This document shows, piece by piece, positions 38,601-51,104 of a stretch of DNA of 64,000 bases. Source of the stretch: Misgurnus anguillicaudatus (Eukaryota > Chordata > Actinopteri > Cypriniformes > Cobitidae); the NCBI RefSeq assembly GCF_027580225.2, contig NC_073337.2, positions 9,931,001-9,995,000 on the forward strand, written 5' to 3'. Numbering within the stretch: position 1 is the first letter of the stretch; the number at the start of each line of letters is the position of its first letter. A program made the position numbers and the translations under genes. The notes under the pieces are model-generated. The model saw nothing but the letters and a program-made list of their open reading frames with translations, made no database searches and had not been told where the DNA came from.

Positions 38601-40372
38601 TTTGTGATTTTGTGCATTGTACCAAGTGAACTTTTAAAAACAAAAATGTCACTTCTCCCGAATAAATGATTGTTATCTGTTATTTCCATGTTTTCGGTAA
38701 GAGTCTGCTAAATAAAATCATGTTAATGTATAAAGAGCTTTATCAAGAGAACTTCATTTTTTGAAAAAAATGATAAGCAAAATTTATATTTGTCTACAAA
38801 AGCTATTTCCATCACGAAGTCTTTAAAGATAAAGATTTTTTAATTGCTTTATACAGTAGTATACCATATGCGTCTTTTTAATAAATTATCTGTTTATAAC
38901 TCACACTGAATATCCAGCAGTGCAGATGAGTTTTGGATGCCATATTTATTCTGAGCAGTGCAGAAGTATCCACCGCTGTCTGTCGACTTGCTCTTATTAA
39001 AGATGAGATCTGATCCATTCTGGAGATATTTCAGCTGTCCTTCAGTGTATCTGTACCAGGTGTAGTTGATCACAGGTGGATTTCCATCACTGCTGCAGGT
39101 GAGAGACACTGAATGACCCTCCAAAACAAAACCAGACGGATACACAAACACTGATGTGTTTTTAGGAGCATCTGAAGGAAAAGAAGTGAACTCAAGGTGT
39201 TATAGTGTATTTTACAAGACTGTTATAAATGTTCATTTAAGAAAATGTCCCTGTACATTGAACATATAGTGTCAGTGATTCTTGATTAGATGTGTTCCTG
39301 TATAGTAGCTGGTAAGATATAATACAGGTGAAATTTGCTCTGTGCTGTTGATGTGTTACAGTGAAGTTCAGATCTGAGATCAGTTTGTTCTGGATCTGCC
39401 GCTGCTGTCCGATGATGCTGTTATTGAGGAGGTGTTTGGGAGAGGAGCTCCACGTGAGAGCCGGAGGAAGAGAGGAGCAGTGAATCATAGCAGAGCAGCG
39501 CAGACTCGCAGATGATCCCTCGATCACCTCCACCTGCTGCGTATAGAGACTCAGTGTGGGTTTGGGTGGAGAGGCAGAAACACACACACATTACAAGATA
39601 TTTATGATATACATCTTTACAAGCAATAATGACAGTAGAATTTTATTTTTCTGTCATTTTAAATTATTTAATTAAAGAAAGTAGTCATTTGTTGTGTCAA
39701 GTATATTTTAACATTTGTACAACTCACCTATTACTTTAATTTGAATTTTCCAATTACTAAAGTTATAATTTAGATTATTGTTGACTTTCAGTCTGAAGTA
39801 ATATGTTTCTTTGTTATTCTGAGTGACATAATTAAAGCGAGTGGTGCAGTTTTTCTCTGTGGCTTTGCCAAATATTGATCCTTTAAGCAGAGCTGTGCTG
39901 GGGCTGCTGGAGTCAAACACTTTCAGAGCCGTATTTCCATCTTTAAACCACATTCTCTTTGCATTATTAGTGAGGTCACTATTATATATTGGATCAATGT
40001 TAAATGTGCAGGGTATGAAAGCACAAGATCCATTCAGAACTGTTGTATTATTTGGCAGACTGATATTGAAGACACACAAAATGCCTAAAAAACATAACAC
40101 ATAGCACACCAATGATATAATACATAAATTCTTCACTGCAACAGTTTGCATGTTGAAATACATTTCATTTGCTAAATGGTCATAATGTTAAACACAAACG
40201 GATAAAAAAAACAATAATGTTATATGTCTTTAATAAGTAATTAAAGTGAAACCAATGGTCAATATAAAAAGCTGCTTTAGAGCATAATACCTTGTATGAG
40301 TGATCCAATGAGAAAAATTATTCTCCCAACCATTTCCACACACCTTATAGTAAAACAGACATGCACGCTCAT
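32634..40372 (-). CDS. Siglec/CD22-like inhibitory Ig receptor, 10 coding exons
   Basis: Membrane receptor predicted to bind sialylated glycans and inhibit immune-cell signalling. Exons in gene order: 40372-40291 (signal peptide), 40084-39728 (V-set), 39574-39257 (Ig 2), 39171-38905, 37608-37342, 35696-35430 (three 89-codon C2 repeats), 34796-34509 (last Ig), 34373-34292 (membrane helix), 34110-34047, 32963-32634. Ig exons are phase 1-1; total about 773 aa. Siglec hallmarks in the V-set: SCAFIPC, a Cys in the E-strand region (EKNC) instead of the F strand, and Arg125 in YYFRL, the family's sialic-acid contact. Tail motifs: LHYTSI (ITIM), TEYAEV (ITSM-like), TVYENI. A 5' UTR exon probably ends at 40465 (CTG/GTAAGT). 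An in-frame ATG at 40333 would give a shorter, more typical signal peptide. Oddity: the Ig 2 exon lacks an AG acceptor. Orthology to a named Siglec is not resolved. Confidence 0.85.
32796..32813 (-). other. ITSM-like codons (TEYAEV)
   Basis: Fits T-x-Y-x-x-V/I, the switch motif found as the membrane-distal motif in many Siglecs. A third motif, TVYENI (32658-32675), also fits and contains YEN, a Grb2-type YxN site. Confidence 0.75.
32871..32888 (-). other. ITIM codons (LHYTSI)
   Basis: Fits the I/L/V-x-Y-x-x-I/L/V consensus for SHP-1/SHP-2 binding. Part of the last coding exon of the Siglec-like receptor. Confidence 0.8.
33144..33815. mobile_element. palindromic MITE with internal tandem repeats
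   Basis: GATCTCATTGGGAAAGTTGTG..ATAGTCAC mirrors GTGACTATAACACGACTTTCC..GAGATC. The centre has three tandem copies (about 33340-33560) of a unit containing TTGGGGTTTGGGTTAGGATG and GTATTGGTTTCTACATG. Lies in the last intron of the Siglec-like gene. Confidence 0.7.
34900..35371. mobile_element. element with large terminal hairpin
   Basis: 35226-35371 is an imperfect inverted repeat: AAGCAATAAGGTACTCGAGG..AACGGCTGAAGGG against CCCTTCAGCCGTTAC..CTCGTACCTTATTGCTT. The preceding TTGATTCTGATTGGTCAATAGG and repeated CACCCTTAGCAA motifs belong to the same repeat. Lies between two Ig exons. Confidence 0.6.
35430..39171 (-). repeat. recent tandem duplication of Ig exon plus intron
   Basis: Three C2 exons (38905-39171, 37342-37608, 35430-35696) are each exactly 267 bp and nearly identical. 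Flanking introns also match: the blocks near 35760-36150 and 37940-38280 align, as do 36640-36690 and 38570-38620. Spacing is 1912 and 1563 bp, so whole units of about 1.6-1.9 kb were duplicated. Confidence 0.85.
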
Positions 40373-40599
40373 CTTCTTATTCATTCATTGTGTTTGAATA
40401 TATTTACAATAGATTAAAACATACAGAAATAAATGTACATGAGGTCTAATATACAGTAACTTACCAGAAAAAAAGAATTCTCCTCAGTGCAGAATAATTG
40501 ATGTCAGTTATGGGAACAGATGTACTCTGATGACTGCAGACTGGACAGTATGGTGTCCTACACTGATATTAAAATCATCAGAGGTACATACAACTTCCT

Positions 40600-42460
40600 C
40601 TTTTATTCCACAGAAACACTTACATTAGGTAATACAATCACCTAGCAGAAACATGCAAATATTCACAAAACATAATGATATATTAAACACAAATCTATTG
40701 TGTGGTGAGACCTTTTCTAATGTACAAATATTTCAAACCTGTTGAATAATTTGAACTCCAGCCACTGAACACTAAAAGTCCCATTAATAACAATTCAGCA
40801 ATGTTGTGTGTGGCATCTGTGTTTATACAGCATTAACAATAAAAACTACTTCAACTCTGTGATGATCTACTTCATGTCAAATGATCAATACACAAAATCA
40901 GTTGAAGGGGATGAAAAATTAACTCATTGAATTTTAGAAAAATTTATTTATTTTATTGGCATTAATGACATAACATGAATTTCTTTAACAATACCCAAAT
41001 AATTTTCTTTGTGACTTTAACTACTTAATTATTATAATAAAACAATTAACATTAAAAATTGTAAAACTATAAGACGATCTGTTGAATGTTATGTAAATTG
41101 ATTTATTACACTGTTTCTTGATTTAATGTTTTTTCCTTAGTGTTTAATTTTATACTCTTTGTTTTTTATATATATGTACAGTGTTGCTACTGTTTATTTA
41201 AGATAAACATGTTTTTCCCCAATATCTGGATCAGAATATAATTTTCTTCTTTTATTTCATATTATCACAAAAACGAATAGCACTTCAATTAAAAATAATC
41301 CTCTACAAGTGGTAAATGACAAATATTAACCATAAATTATATCTATTGTAATAAGGCTAAAGTAAAACATCTGTTAACACTATAACATAAATTTGAAAGA
41401 CTACATTGGTTTAAGTAAGTAACAAAAATATGAACAGCACTCGAGGGTTAATGTTGAAGGAATGCGTGTTCATATTTCACATTCCTGTAAACCAGCGCCA
41501 TCTAGGGGACTAAGAATAAACATTTGATTGCACTGTACAGTTAACTCCATTGCTCACAAATTCCAACCTGTGTTTCAATCGGTTTATATACTGTAACGTT
41601 ATATGTAAGCAGCAGTGAGGCTATACGTGTGAGAAACAAGCTCTATGGAGCTGTTTAACACAGATTGTGCTTTACTTGCTATGATCAACTTGGAGTTTCT
41701 AAAATTCCTATATTTTACGCTTTAGTAAGTATATAACATAATATATTCGATACTGAACAAATGAATAAATGTAATCATAAAGACGAAATGTTTCTAAAGT
41801 GACCTAAAACTAAATCAAATAGATGTTGTTTTAGATTACGCTCTCCTTACATTTATTCTTTTCTTCAGTTGTATGTCACTTTCTTTTCTTTCTCAATATA
41901 AACTTTATAGCAGCTAAAATGACACATTGTAAAAGATATAGTGACGTCAGTTTTTATATTGTCACATTAATGTGTTTCGCAATTTAAGTTTATTCTGTAA
42001 ATTACAGCACACAAGACCGAACAAATACATTTGTCCGTCACTTAAAATTTTCCGTATTCGAACTTGAAAGAACAGATCGAAGGTTCCGTGTGCGCAACAA
42101 ACGGTTTAACGTTTTGAACTTAATATAAATGCGCAGAGTTTAAAAACAAACGAACCGAAACTAATATGATGATTAAAAAACATTTACCACCATATATTTA
42201 AGTTCTTTCTTTATATGTGTATACGCTTTTTATACGGTTTTTACATCTTGAATATTACACACACTGTGTCATATCCAGATTTGTCATGAAAGCCCCCAAA
42301 ACCCTCCTCCTCCTCCGACCCCACCTACACGAGCGAGTTTAGACTGGAGGAAACTTCGCATCGCGCCTTGTTTTGTTACACTTTTGTTTTTGATTCTGTG
42401 AATCACTTTGACACGATCTATTAAATGTTGAGTTAGTTTGAGTGTTGTAATTCCGTTAAC
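40600..42460. other. divergent intergenic region with the ano6 promoter side
   Basis: Between the minus-strand receptor and plus-strand ano6 I see no coding content. The last 180 bp before ano6 are less AT-rich (CCTCCTCCTCCTCCGACCCC near 42305) and are the likely ano6 promoter and 5' UTR. No clear TATA box is visible. Confidence 0.4.
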
Positions 42461-45400
42461 ATGAGTGAAACAGAAGACAATAATATTACTGAGCTGGAGC
42501 TGGACTCGGATGTAGAGGAGGGGGACGTGGAAATGACTCTAATGTCGGATATGGGTACGTTTATATCTTAATATCGTTTAATCACTCTTATGTCTTAACT
42601 CTTACAGGTTTGAGAGCGCGTTTTTACCGCACTTTTTTGCTCTCGTGCTGCAGGTGAAAGACAGGAAGAGGTTAAGTTTCAAATGTGACACTTCAGAAAT
42701 CGTGTGAAAAATGGTGCTAAAAGCCTATTCAGCTTCTTTTTAAACTTACTGACTGGAAACTAAAATGGCACTGATTATTTGCATCACACAAATACTAAAC
42801 AGTCACAAAAATACTAAACAGAACTTGTTGATAAACCAGAAAGACAAGTTAGACACTCAGTACTTCATCTGAAGTCTAACAGACATTAATATTTTTTCAT
42901 TCTCATGAAATTTGTGTGTCAGGTCTGGTTTGTTTTGTTTTATGTGTTGTAATGGATGTTTGTAATTTCTGGGATGAATGAGTTTTCCTTGTAAGGCTTG
43001 TTTTCAATCCGCTACTATGGATATTTTCCATTTGACAAGCAACATCTGATTTGAGTTAAAGTTTTCCCATTATGCTTTGCAGTCTGTGTGTATTTGTTTT
43101 GCTTGGGTTTTCCCTTCACTGTAAGTAAACAGTAAATCAGAGAATTCAAAGTCTTATTTGCTTGTGTGCCATAACAAAGAAAATATTATTAGTAAGAATT
43201 CAACATGGCTTTGGTTGGTTATCGATAATGGCTACAAAAAGGTATTTTAGGTGGTTTATTGTAATGTTTTGTGTTATATTTTTTTCTCAGTTTATTCTGA
43301 AGGGTTGCCAACCTACAAATCTGTTCGTAAAGGTCAAGCTGTGCCGAAAGTTGAACTGGTTTGTTGATTTTCTTTTTGTCTACATCTAAACTAAAGCAAA
43401 ACTACAAGACAGGATAAATTAATAGACAGAATGCACACACTACATTAGCTTCATCTTTGTGTTTATAAGTTGAGCAATAATTCATGTTTCATGTTTTAAA
43501 AATTTCTATGAACTTAATAAATAAATGCTTTACATCCAGTATTAAATCAATAGCTCATGACATTTGTTTGTTTGCAGACGGAGTTTAATGATAATCCGGA
43601 TTCATTGTTTTTTAATGATGGAAAGAGGCGGATTGACTTTATTTTAGTTTATGAAGATGAGTCCAAAACTGCAACTGGAAAAAAGGCCTCAGTCTACAGA
43701 AGAAAAGTAAGACCCTATACATACATCTCATGACTAATCTTAAACTATGACCCTTTAACCATAATAGTATAACCATACTATACATTGTAGTTGTGGTGCT
43801 TTTTAATTTTTGGATGGGTGCGCCTACATTTTTTGCCGGTGCTCCTAACTCTTTAAAGTTTGGAGCACCAGTGCTACCAAATAATTTTTTTTTATTTTGA
43901 GCCCTGTAAAATAATACGGCATTGCTCATAAACTGCTTCAGATGAACAATTCAATTAAAAAGTCATGCCTTTAAATATATGAATCATTTCGTGTCAAAAC
44001 AAACAAATATTGTAAACTTAAAAATTGCAATCATTCTTTTTCTGGAGAAAAAATAATATTAAATATGTCATAGATGAATATTTATAAAGTAATAATATAA
44101 TTTTATAGAGGGGCCTATAACCATAACTATAACCATGAGTACAATCAGTTAAAAATTGAGTCTTGAAGGAACATGCCCGTATTTTGGGATTTTAGCTTGT
44201 TCGCCGTGTCCCACAGGGTTGGATAGGTCCATGCATGCCATTATCATATCCGTGTGTGCTGTGACTCTGTCTGACGCAGCCCCCGCTAACTTAGCTTAGC
44301 ACAAAGACTGGAAGTGAATGGCTCCAGCTAGCAAACTAGCAAAAAATAAGCTAAATTCCGAAAATCTGGGCGTGTTCTTTTAAGATATTTTGCCTTGTAA
44401 CTAGATATGTAAATTGTCAAGAGTATTATTATTTGTTTTCATTAAAATTATCAATGAATCACAGATACAGAGCTTTCAGTAATTCAGTGCATGCAACAAA
44501 ATAAATAAATGCATCATGCGAGCTGTACATGATTACTAAATGTGTTTAAGTTGATTAATCAACTAACATCTCGACTTGTAATATTATAATTTGCATGCAG
44601 CAGAATTTAAAAAATGTCACAATGTACTGTACAAATATGAATTGTTATTATACCTTAATTAAATAGTTATATTGTTTATTTGAAATTAAAAAGAAAATGA
44701 ATAATGATTCAGATCAGAATAGATGCGGGTGGTTGAAAGGGAGTGGATGAATAATAAAACACCAGCAGCCATATCACCCTGTAGCCAAAGAGTGGTTGCC
44801 CACTGAGATACGAAGGGTTGGGCCTGGTCAGTTCTTGGATGGGAGACCTCTTGGGTATACTATGTTGCTTCTGGTAGATGTTTTAGTGAAACCAGCACGG
44901 GTGGCTGCTGCTCACCCTGTGGTCTGTGTGGGTCCTCCTAACACCCCAGTATAGTGAGAGAGACAGACACTATACTGTCAAAAAGCACCACCCAGATGAG
45001 ACGATAAACCGAGGTTCTGACTGTCTGTGGGCGTTAAAAATTCCAGGATGTCTTTCAAAAAGAGTAGGGGTGTGCCAAATTTGCCCATTAGCCTACTAAT
45101 CCTCCCCATATATACTAATTGGCTATATCAATCTGTCTCTTCTCCGCTAATAAGCTGGTGTGTGGTGAGGGTTCTGGCACAATATGGCTGCCGTTGCATC
45201 ATTTAGGTGGATGCTGACCATTGTTGGTGGTTGAGGAGAATCCCTGTTTCATATGAAAAGCGCTTTGAGTATTGCTATATAAATGTAATAAATGACAGGG
45301 TTTCCCGTAGAAAATGTGTTAGTTAAGGTGGTAGGGTTGTGCGGGTGGGCGGAGCCAGGGGCATGGCAATCAAAGGGGCGGGCGTACACGTCATGATGAA

Positions 45401-48400
45401 AATATTTTTATTTAAAACATTCAAATAAAACTCAATTTTAAAGAAACTATGACAGAAAATAAACACATACTAGATTATTAATTAATTAAATGTTTTATCA
45501 ACTGGCTAGTTATCCTCCAGACAGTGACGGATCATGTCTTTCTCTCATTTCGGCCATGTGGTGTGCGTGCCCGCTCGCGGTGTGAAGCGCGTCCACGCTA
45601 TTTTCCGAAATGCACTTGACGGCCTTTTGTGCAGAATTTTTTTTTTTTTTTTTGATGACCTAGTTAAGGTGGTAGGGTTTTCCAGCTTAGGTGGGCCGCC
45701 CAAACTGAAAAGTGCTGCGGGAAACCCTGAATGAATGAAAACAGACTTGTGATGTCATCAGTAAGGAAAAGTTGTTTTAAGGGCAAAGCAAGTTACCAGA
45801 AATGTGCATTTAAAGATCAAGTTGTTTAACATACATTTGTCCTTTATTTCTCAGCTACGGAGGAGAGAGTGTTTTGAAGCGAGTCTGATGAATATGGGTG
45901 TGGAAATGGAAGCAACAAAATCTGTAAGTTTGTCTTATGTCACCTGGAATTCGTTCTGTAAGCAGAGAGCTTTTATCCGGGTTACAGGAAGTATAAGATG
46001 CAAAATTCAGGCTTTTTGTAATGAATTACCTTCTTTATTTGTACAATCTAGAAATACCACCTTTATGGGAGTTACAAGAGTTCCATTCGTATGAAACCTT
46101 TTAACCAGGGTGTGATTTTATACAAATATTTTTATTTGTGAAAATAAATTATGAACCACGGGCTGATTATTCAGTGTATTAAGCTATTTCTTGTAACTGT
46201 TTAAATAAAATATGTAAAGAAATGTAACCAGTCCCACATGCACCTGCCTTAAAGGCGGAGTCCACGATGTTTGAAAAACGCGTTGGAAAAGGAGACGGGC
46301 CGACTACCAAAACACACTTATAGCCAATCAAATCAAATCAAATGCCGGTTTGCGTATGTGTGGGGCGGGTCTATCAACAGAAGGTCCAGATTCTATTGGG
46401 GTAGGGGCGTGTTTGTTTAGGTGATTTCAAATATCAACATTGGCTTTCAAACATCATGGACTCCGCCTTTAAGCGAGATTCGAACTGCTACGTTCTGGCA
46501 TGAGAGTTGGACTTACATTCATTTATCTTTATTTTAGTCTGTTTATATGCCATTTGATGACCATTAATCATGGTCAAGGGATTAAAAGGGCAGGGATATA
46601 AAGACCAGAGGGGGGATAATCCCCCCTATTACCCAAGCAAATCGCACACCGCTTATAAGTCTAGAAAGCTTACTCATGCATATTTTATTACCGGAGGAAA
46701 ATTTGCTGAATTCTACTGAATAATGTATGCATGGTCAAATGAGCAAAATAGACCCATTAGTAGTACATACTGTTATAACGTATAAACAGTGAGGAAAATA
46801 AGTATTTGAACACCCTGCTATTTTGCAAGTTCTCCCACTTAGAAATCATGGAGGGGTTTGAAATGTCATCGTAGGTGCATGTCCACTGTGAGAGACACAA
46901 TCCAAAAAAAAATCCAGAAATCACAATATATGATTTTTCTAAACTATTTTTTTGTATGATACAGCTGAAAATAAGTATTTGAACATATGAGAAAATCAAT
47001 GTTAATATTTGGTAGAGTAGCCTTTGTTTGCAATTACAGAGCGCAAACGTTCCTGTAGTTTTTCACCAGGTTTGCACACACTGCAGGAGGGATTTTGGCC
47101 CACTCCTCCACACAGATCTTCTCTAGATCAGTCAGGTTTCTGACCTGTCGCTGAGAAACACAGAGTTTGAGCTCCCTCCAAAGATTCTCTATTGGGTTAA
47201 GGTCTGGAGACTGGCTAGGCCACGCCAGAACCTTGATATGCTTCTTTTAGAGCCACTCCTCGGTTGGCTGTGTGCTTCGGGTCATTGTCATGTTGGAAGA
47301 CCCAGCCTCAACCCATCTTCAATGCTCTAACTGAAGGAAGGAGGTTGTTCCCCAAAATCTCTCAATACATGGCCCCGGTCATCCTCTCCTTAATACAGTG
47401 CAGTCGGCCTGTCCCATGTGCAGAAAAACACCCCCAAAGCATGATGCTACCACCCCAATGATTCACAGTAAGGATGGTGTTCTTGGGATGCTACTCATCA
47501 TTCTTCTTCCTCCAAACACGATTATTGGAATTATGACCAAAAAGTTTTATTTTGGTCTCATCTGACCACATGACTTTCTTCCATGACTCCTCTGGATCAT
47601 CCAAATGGTCATTGGCAAAATTAAGACGGGCCTGGACATGTGCTGGTTTAAGCAGGGGAACCTTCCGTGCCATGCATGATTTCAAACTATGGCGTCTTAG
47701 TGTATTACCAACAGTAACCTTGGACACGGTGGTCCCAGCTCTTTACAGGTCATTGACCAGCTCCTCCTGTGTAGTTCTGGGCTGATTTCTTAGGATCATT
47801 GAGACCCCGCGAGGTGAGATCTTGCATGGAGCCCCAGTCCGAGGGAGATTGACAGTCATGTTTAGCTTCTTCCATTTTCTAATGATTGCTCCAACAGTGG
47901 ACCTTTTTTCACCAAGCTGCTTGGCAATTTCCCCGTAGCCCTTTCCAGCTTTGTGGAGGTGTACAATTTTGTCTCTATTGTGTTTGGACAGCTCTTTGGT
48001 CTTGGCCATGTTAGTAGTTGGATTCTTACTGATTGTATGGGGTGGACAGGTGTCTTTATGCAGCTAATGACCTCAAACAGGTGTATCTAATTTATGATAA
48101 TAAATGGAGTGGAGGTGGACATTTTAAAGGCAGACTAACAGGTCTTTGAGGGTCAGAATTCTAGCTGATAGACAGGTGTTCAAATACTTAATTGCAGCTG
48201 TATCATACAAATAAATAGTTGGGAGGTCATGTATTGTGATTTCTGGATTTTTTTAGATTGTCTCTCGCGGTGTACATGCACCTGCGATGGCAATTTCGGA
48301 CCCCTCCATGAGTTGCAAAGTAGCAGAGTGTTCAAATACTTATTTTCCTCACTGTAGAAGATAAGATTTCAAAATTGTTAAAAACAATATGTGCCATTAA

Positions 48401-51071
48401 ATCCTGTCTCAACCTGTTGTCACTAAATGCAGGAATGTTGTTATTCCTAGTCCTAGCGCAGATTACAAGACCTTCATCTCTGGCTGTGTGTTTTCCAGGT
48501 GGTGGATGAGAAACAATTCTTTGTGAAATTGCACCTCCCCTTTGACATCCTGTGTACATACGCTGAGGTTCTGCACATCAAACTGCCCATTCAGCTCAAT
48601 GATCTAACTCCCAAGTCGTCTTCATACAACTGCTTCACAAAGCACTTCTACCCCGATCGGGAGCTCATCGCCAAAGAGACCGAATACTTCACCGCACCCT
48701 TCAGAAAAGATCAGCTGGAGTATTTCTACATAAAAGACAGAGAGCAGTTTTTCACACCGGCCATGAGAAGCAGAATGGTACGTGAGCATCGCAATCTAAG
48801 CTGTAATTTTCATGCATGCATGCATCAATTTTCATGTGTTATGTTATGCTGTTGGCCGCAGGTGTATTACATCCTTAGCCGAGCTCCGTATGACGTGAAT
48901 GGAAATGTTAAGAAGTTCGGCATCTCTAAGCTGTTGGATGGAGGCGTGTACAAAGCTGCTTATCCATTACATGATGTAAGAGTTTACCTGCTTGTTCATG
49001 TACTTCAAATACGTGAGAGTAGTGATCTTTGTGCTGATATCGCTTATGATTTGTGTTACAGTGCAGATTTAATGTGAAGTCTAAAGAGCCAGATTGCCCT
49101 AATGAACGATATCTGCTTTATAATGAATGGGCTCATCCCAAGAACTTCTACAAGTTGCAACCTCTAAACTTAATAAGGTGCAGATCTTATAATGTGTGTC
49201 ATATATAGTCTCTGATCCCTCTGTGCCAAACCCATCTGATAATGTGCCTCTGATTTCAGAAAGTATTACGGAGAGAAGATCGGTATTTATTTTGCCTGGT
49301 TGGGTTTCTACACCGTCATGTTAACTCTGGCCGCTGCGGTCGGACTCGGCTGTTTCATTTATGGATATACAACCAGAGAGAGCAGCACATGGAGGTATAG
49401 ATCGACACCTGCGATACCTGAGCACTCTATCTGTAGACTTCTCTAGACATCACCTTGAAAATGTAACCTTGATATGTTTAATATTGACTAAGTAAGATGA
49501 TGTCAAAGATTGAAATCAATGAGTGACTTTGATGCTCTTAATCTCAGACTTTAGTCACATAATTAAATAATATACAGTACCCTACTGAAAGACCAGCATA
49601 AGCTGGATTTTTGGATTTTTCAGTAGGGTAGTAATAAAATCCCCCTCACTTCCTGAAATGAAACTGGCCATGCTGATTTTATAATGTAAGAAAGAAATAT
49701 TTCAGGTTAAGTGGGATAGCATCAACAAGTTGTTGCGTATAAATGAATGCAATTCCTAGGAACTTCCTGGGTATCCAATTCTTAAAGGGACACTCCACTT
49801 TTTTTGAAAATATGCTCATTTTTCAGCTCCCCTAGAGTAAAACATTAGATTTTTACCGTTTTGATATCCATTCAGCTGATCTCCGGGTCTGGCGGTACCA
49901 CTTTTAGCGTAGCTTAGCACAATCCATTGAATTTGATTAGACCATTAGCATCACGCTAAAAAATAACCAAAGTTTCGATATTTTTCCTGTTTAAAACTTG
50001 AGTCTTCTGTAGTTACATTATGTACTAAGACCGACAAAAAATTAAAAGTTTTTAATCTTCTAGACCGATATGGCTAGGAACTATACTCTCACTTCTGCGT
50101 AATAATCAAGGACTTTGCTGCTGTAACATGGCTGCAGGAGGCGCAATGATATTACGCAGTGCCCGAAAATAGTCCTTTGCTTTTGAAAGTTGCCAAGGGG
50201 ACTATTTCCTGCGTAATATCATTGTGCCCGCTGCAGCCATGTTACAGCAGCAAAGTCCTTGATTATTACGCCAGAATGAGAGTATAGTTCCTAACCATAT
50301 CTGCCTAGAAAATCGTAACTTTTAATTTTTCGTTGGTCTTAGTAAACAATGTAACTACAGAAGAGTCAAGTTTTATATAGGAAGAATATCGAAACTCTTT
50401 GGTTATTTTTGATCACGATGCTAATGGTCTAATCAGATTCAATGGACTATGCTAAGCTATGCTAAAAGTGGTACCGCCAGACCCAGAGATCAGCTGAATG
50501 GATTCCAAAACGGTAAAAAAATTAGCATATTTTCAAAAAAGTGCAGTGTTTCTTTAACGTTCGCTTAACTCTGTGCTGGACTGTTTGTGATGTACATTAA
50601 TGTGGATTAGCACTTTGTGACCATCGCTCTGTTCTTTGATTGGGCAGCAAAGAGGTGTGCGACCCTCTGATTGGTGGAAAGATTATCATGTGCCCACAGT
50701 GCGATATAGACTGTCCATACTGGAGACTGAACATCACGTGTGAGGCTTCAAAAGTGAGTTCATGTGAACCTGCTAGTATTGTGTCAGGGCTTCACACACC
50801 CTCAACATCAATAGAGGATTTAAGGATTTTACGTCTGATCTGTGTTTGTTCTCTATGAATCTGATTGTTTGTTTGTATTTCTTCACAGAGACTGTGTATA
50901 TTTGATAACTTTGGGACGTTAGTCTTTGCGGTTTTCATGTCAGTTTGGGGTGAGTGATTTTAGCACCATAGACTCAAAACACACGATCACATGATTATGG
51001 TGGCGGCCCACATATTGCATTAGACACAAGCTTCAGATGGCATAACCACAAACGCCCCACCCACAGTCTGT

Positions 51072-51104
<33 letters not shown>

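Noticed and set aside
43083..43120. Alternative ano6 exon 2 candidate with matching phase
   Set aside because: It encodes a hydrophobic peptide unlike any anoctamin N-terminus; 43291-43358 also fits the phases and gives a hydrophilic sequence.
44768..44890. Possible 5S rRNA gene
   Set aside because: Only the internal-promoter part matches and is diverged; what follows is the SINE3 body and tail, so it is a retroposon.
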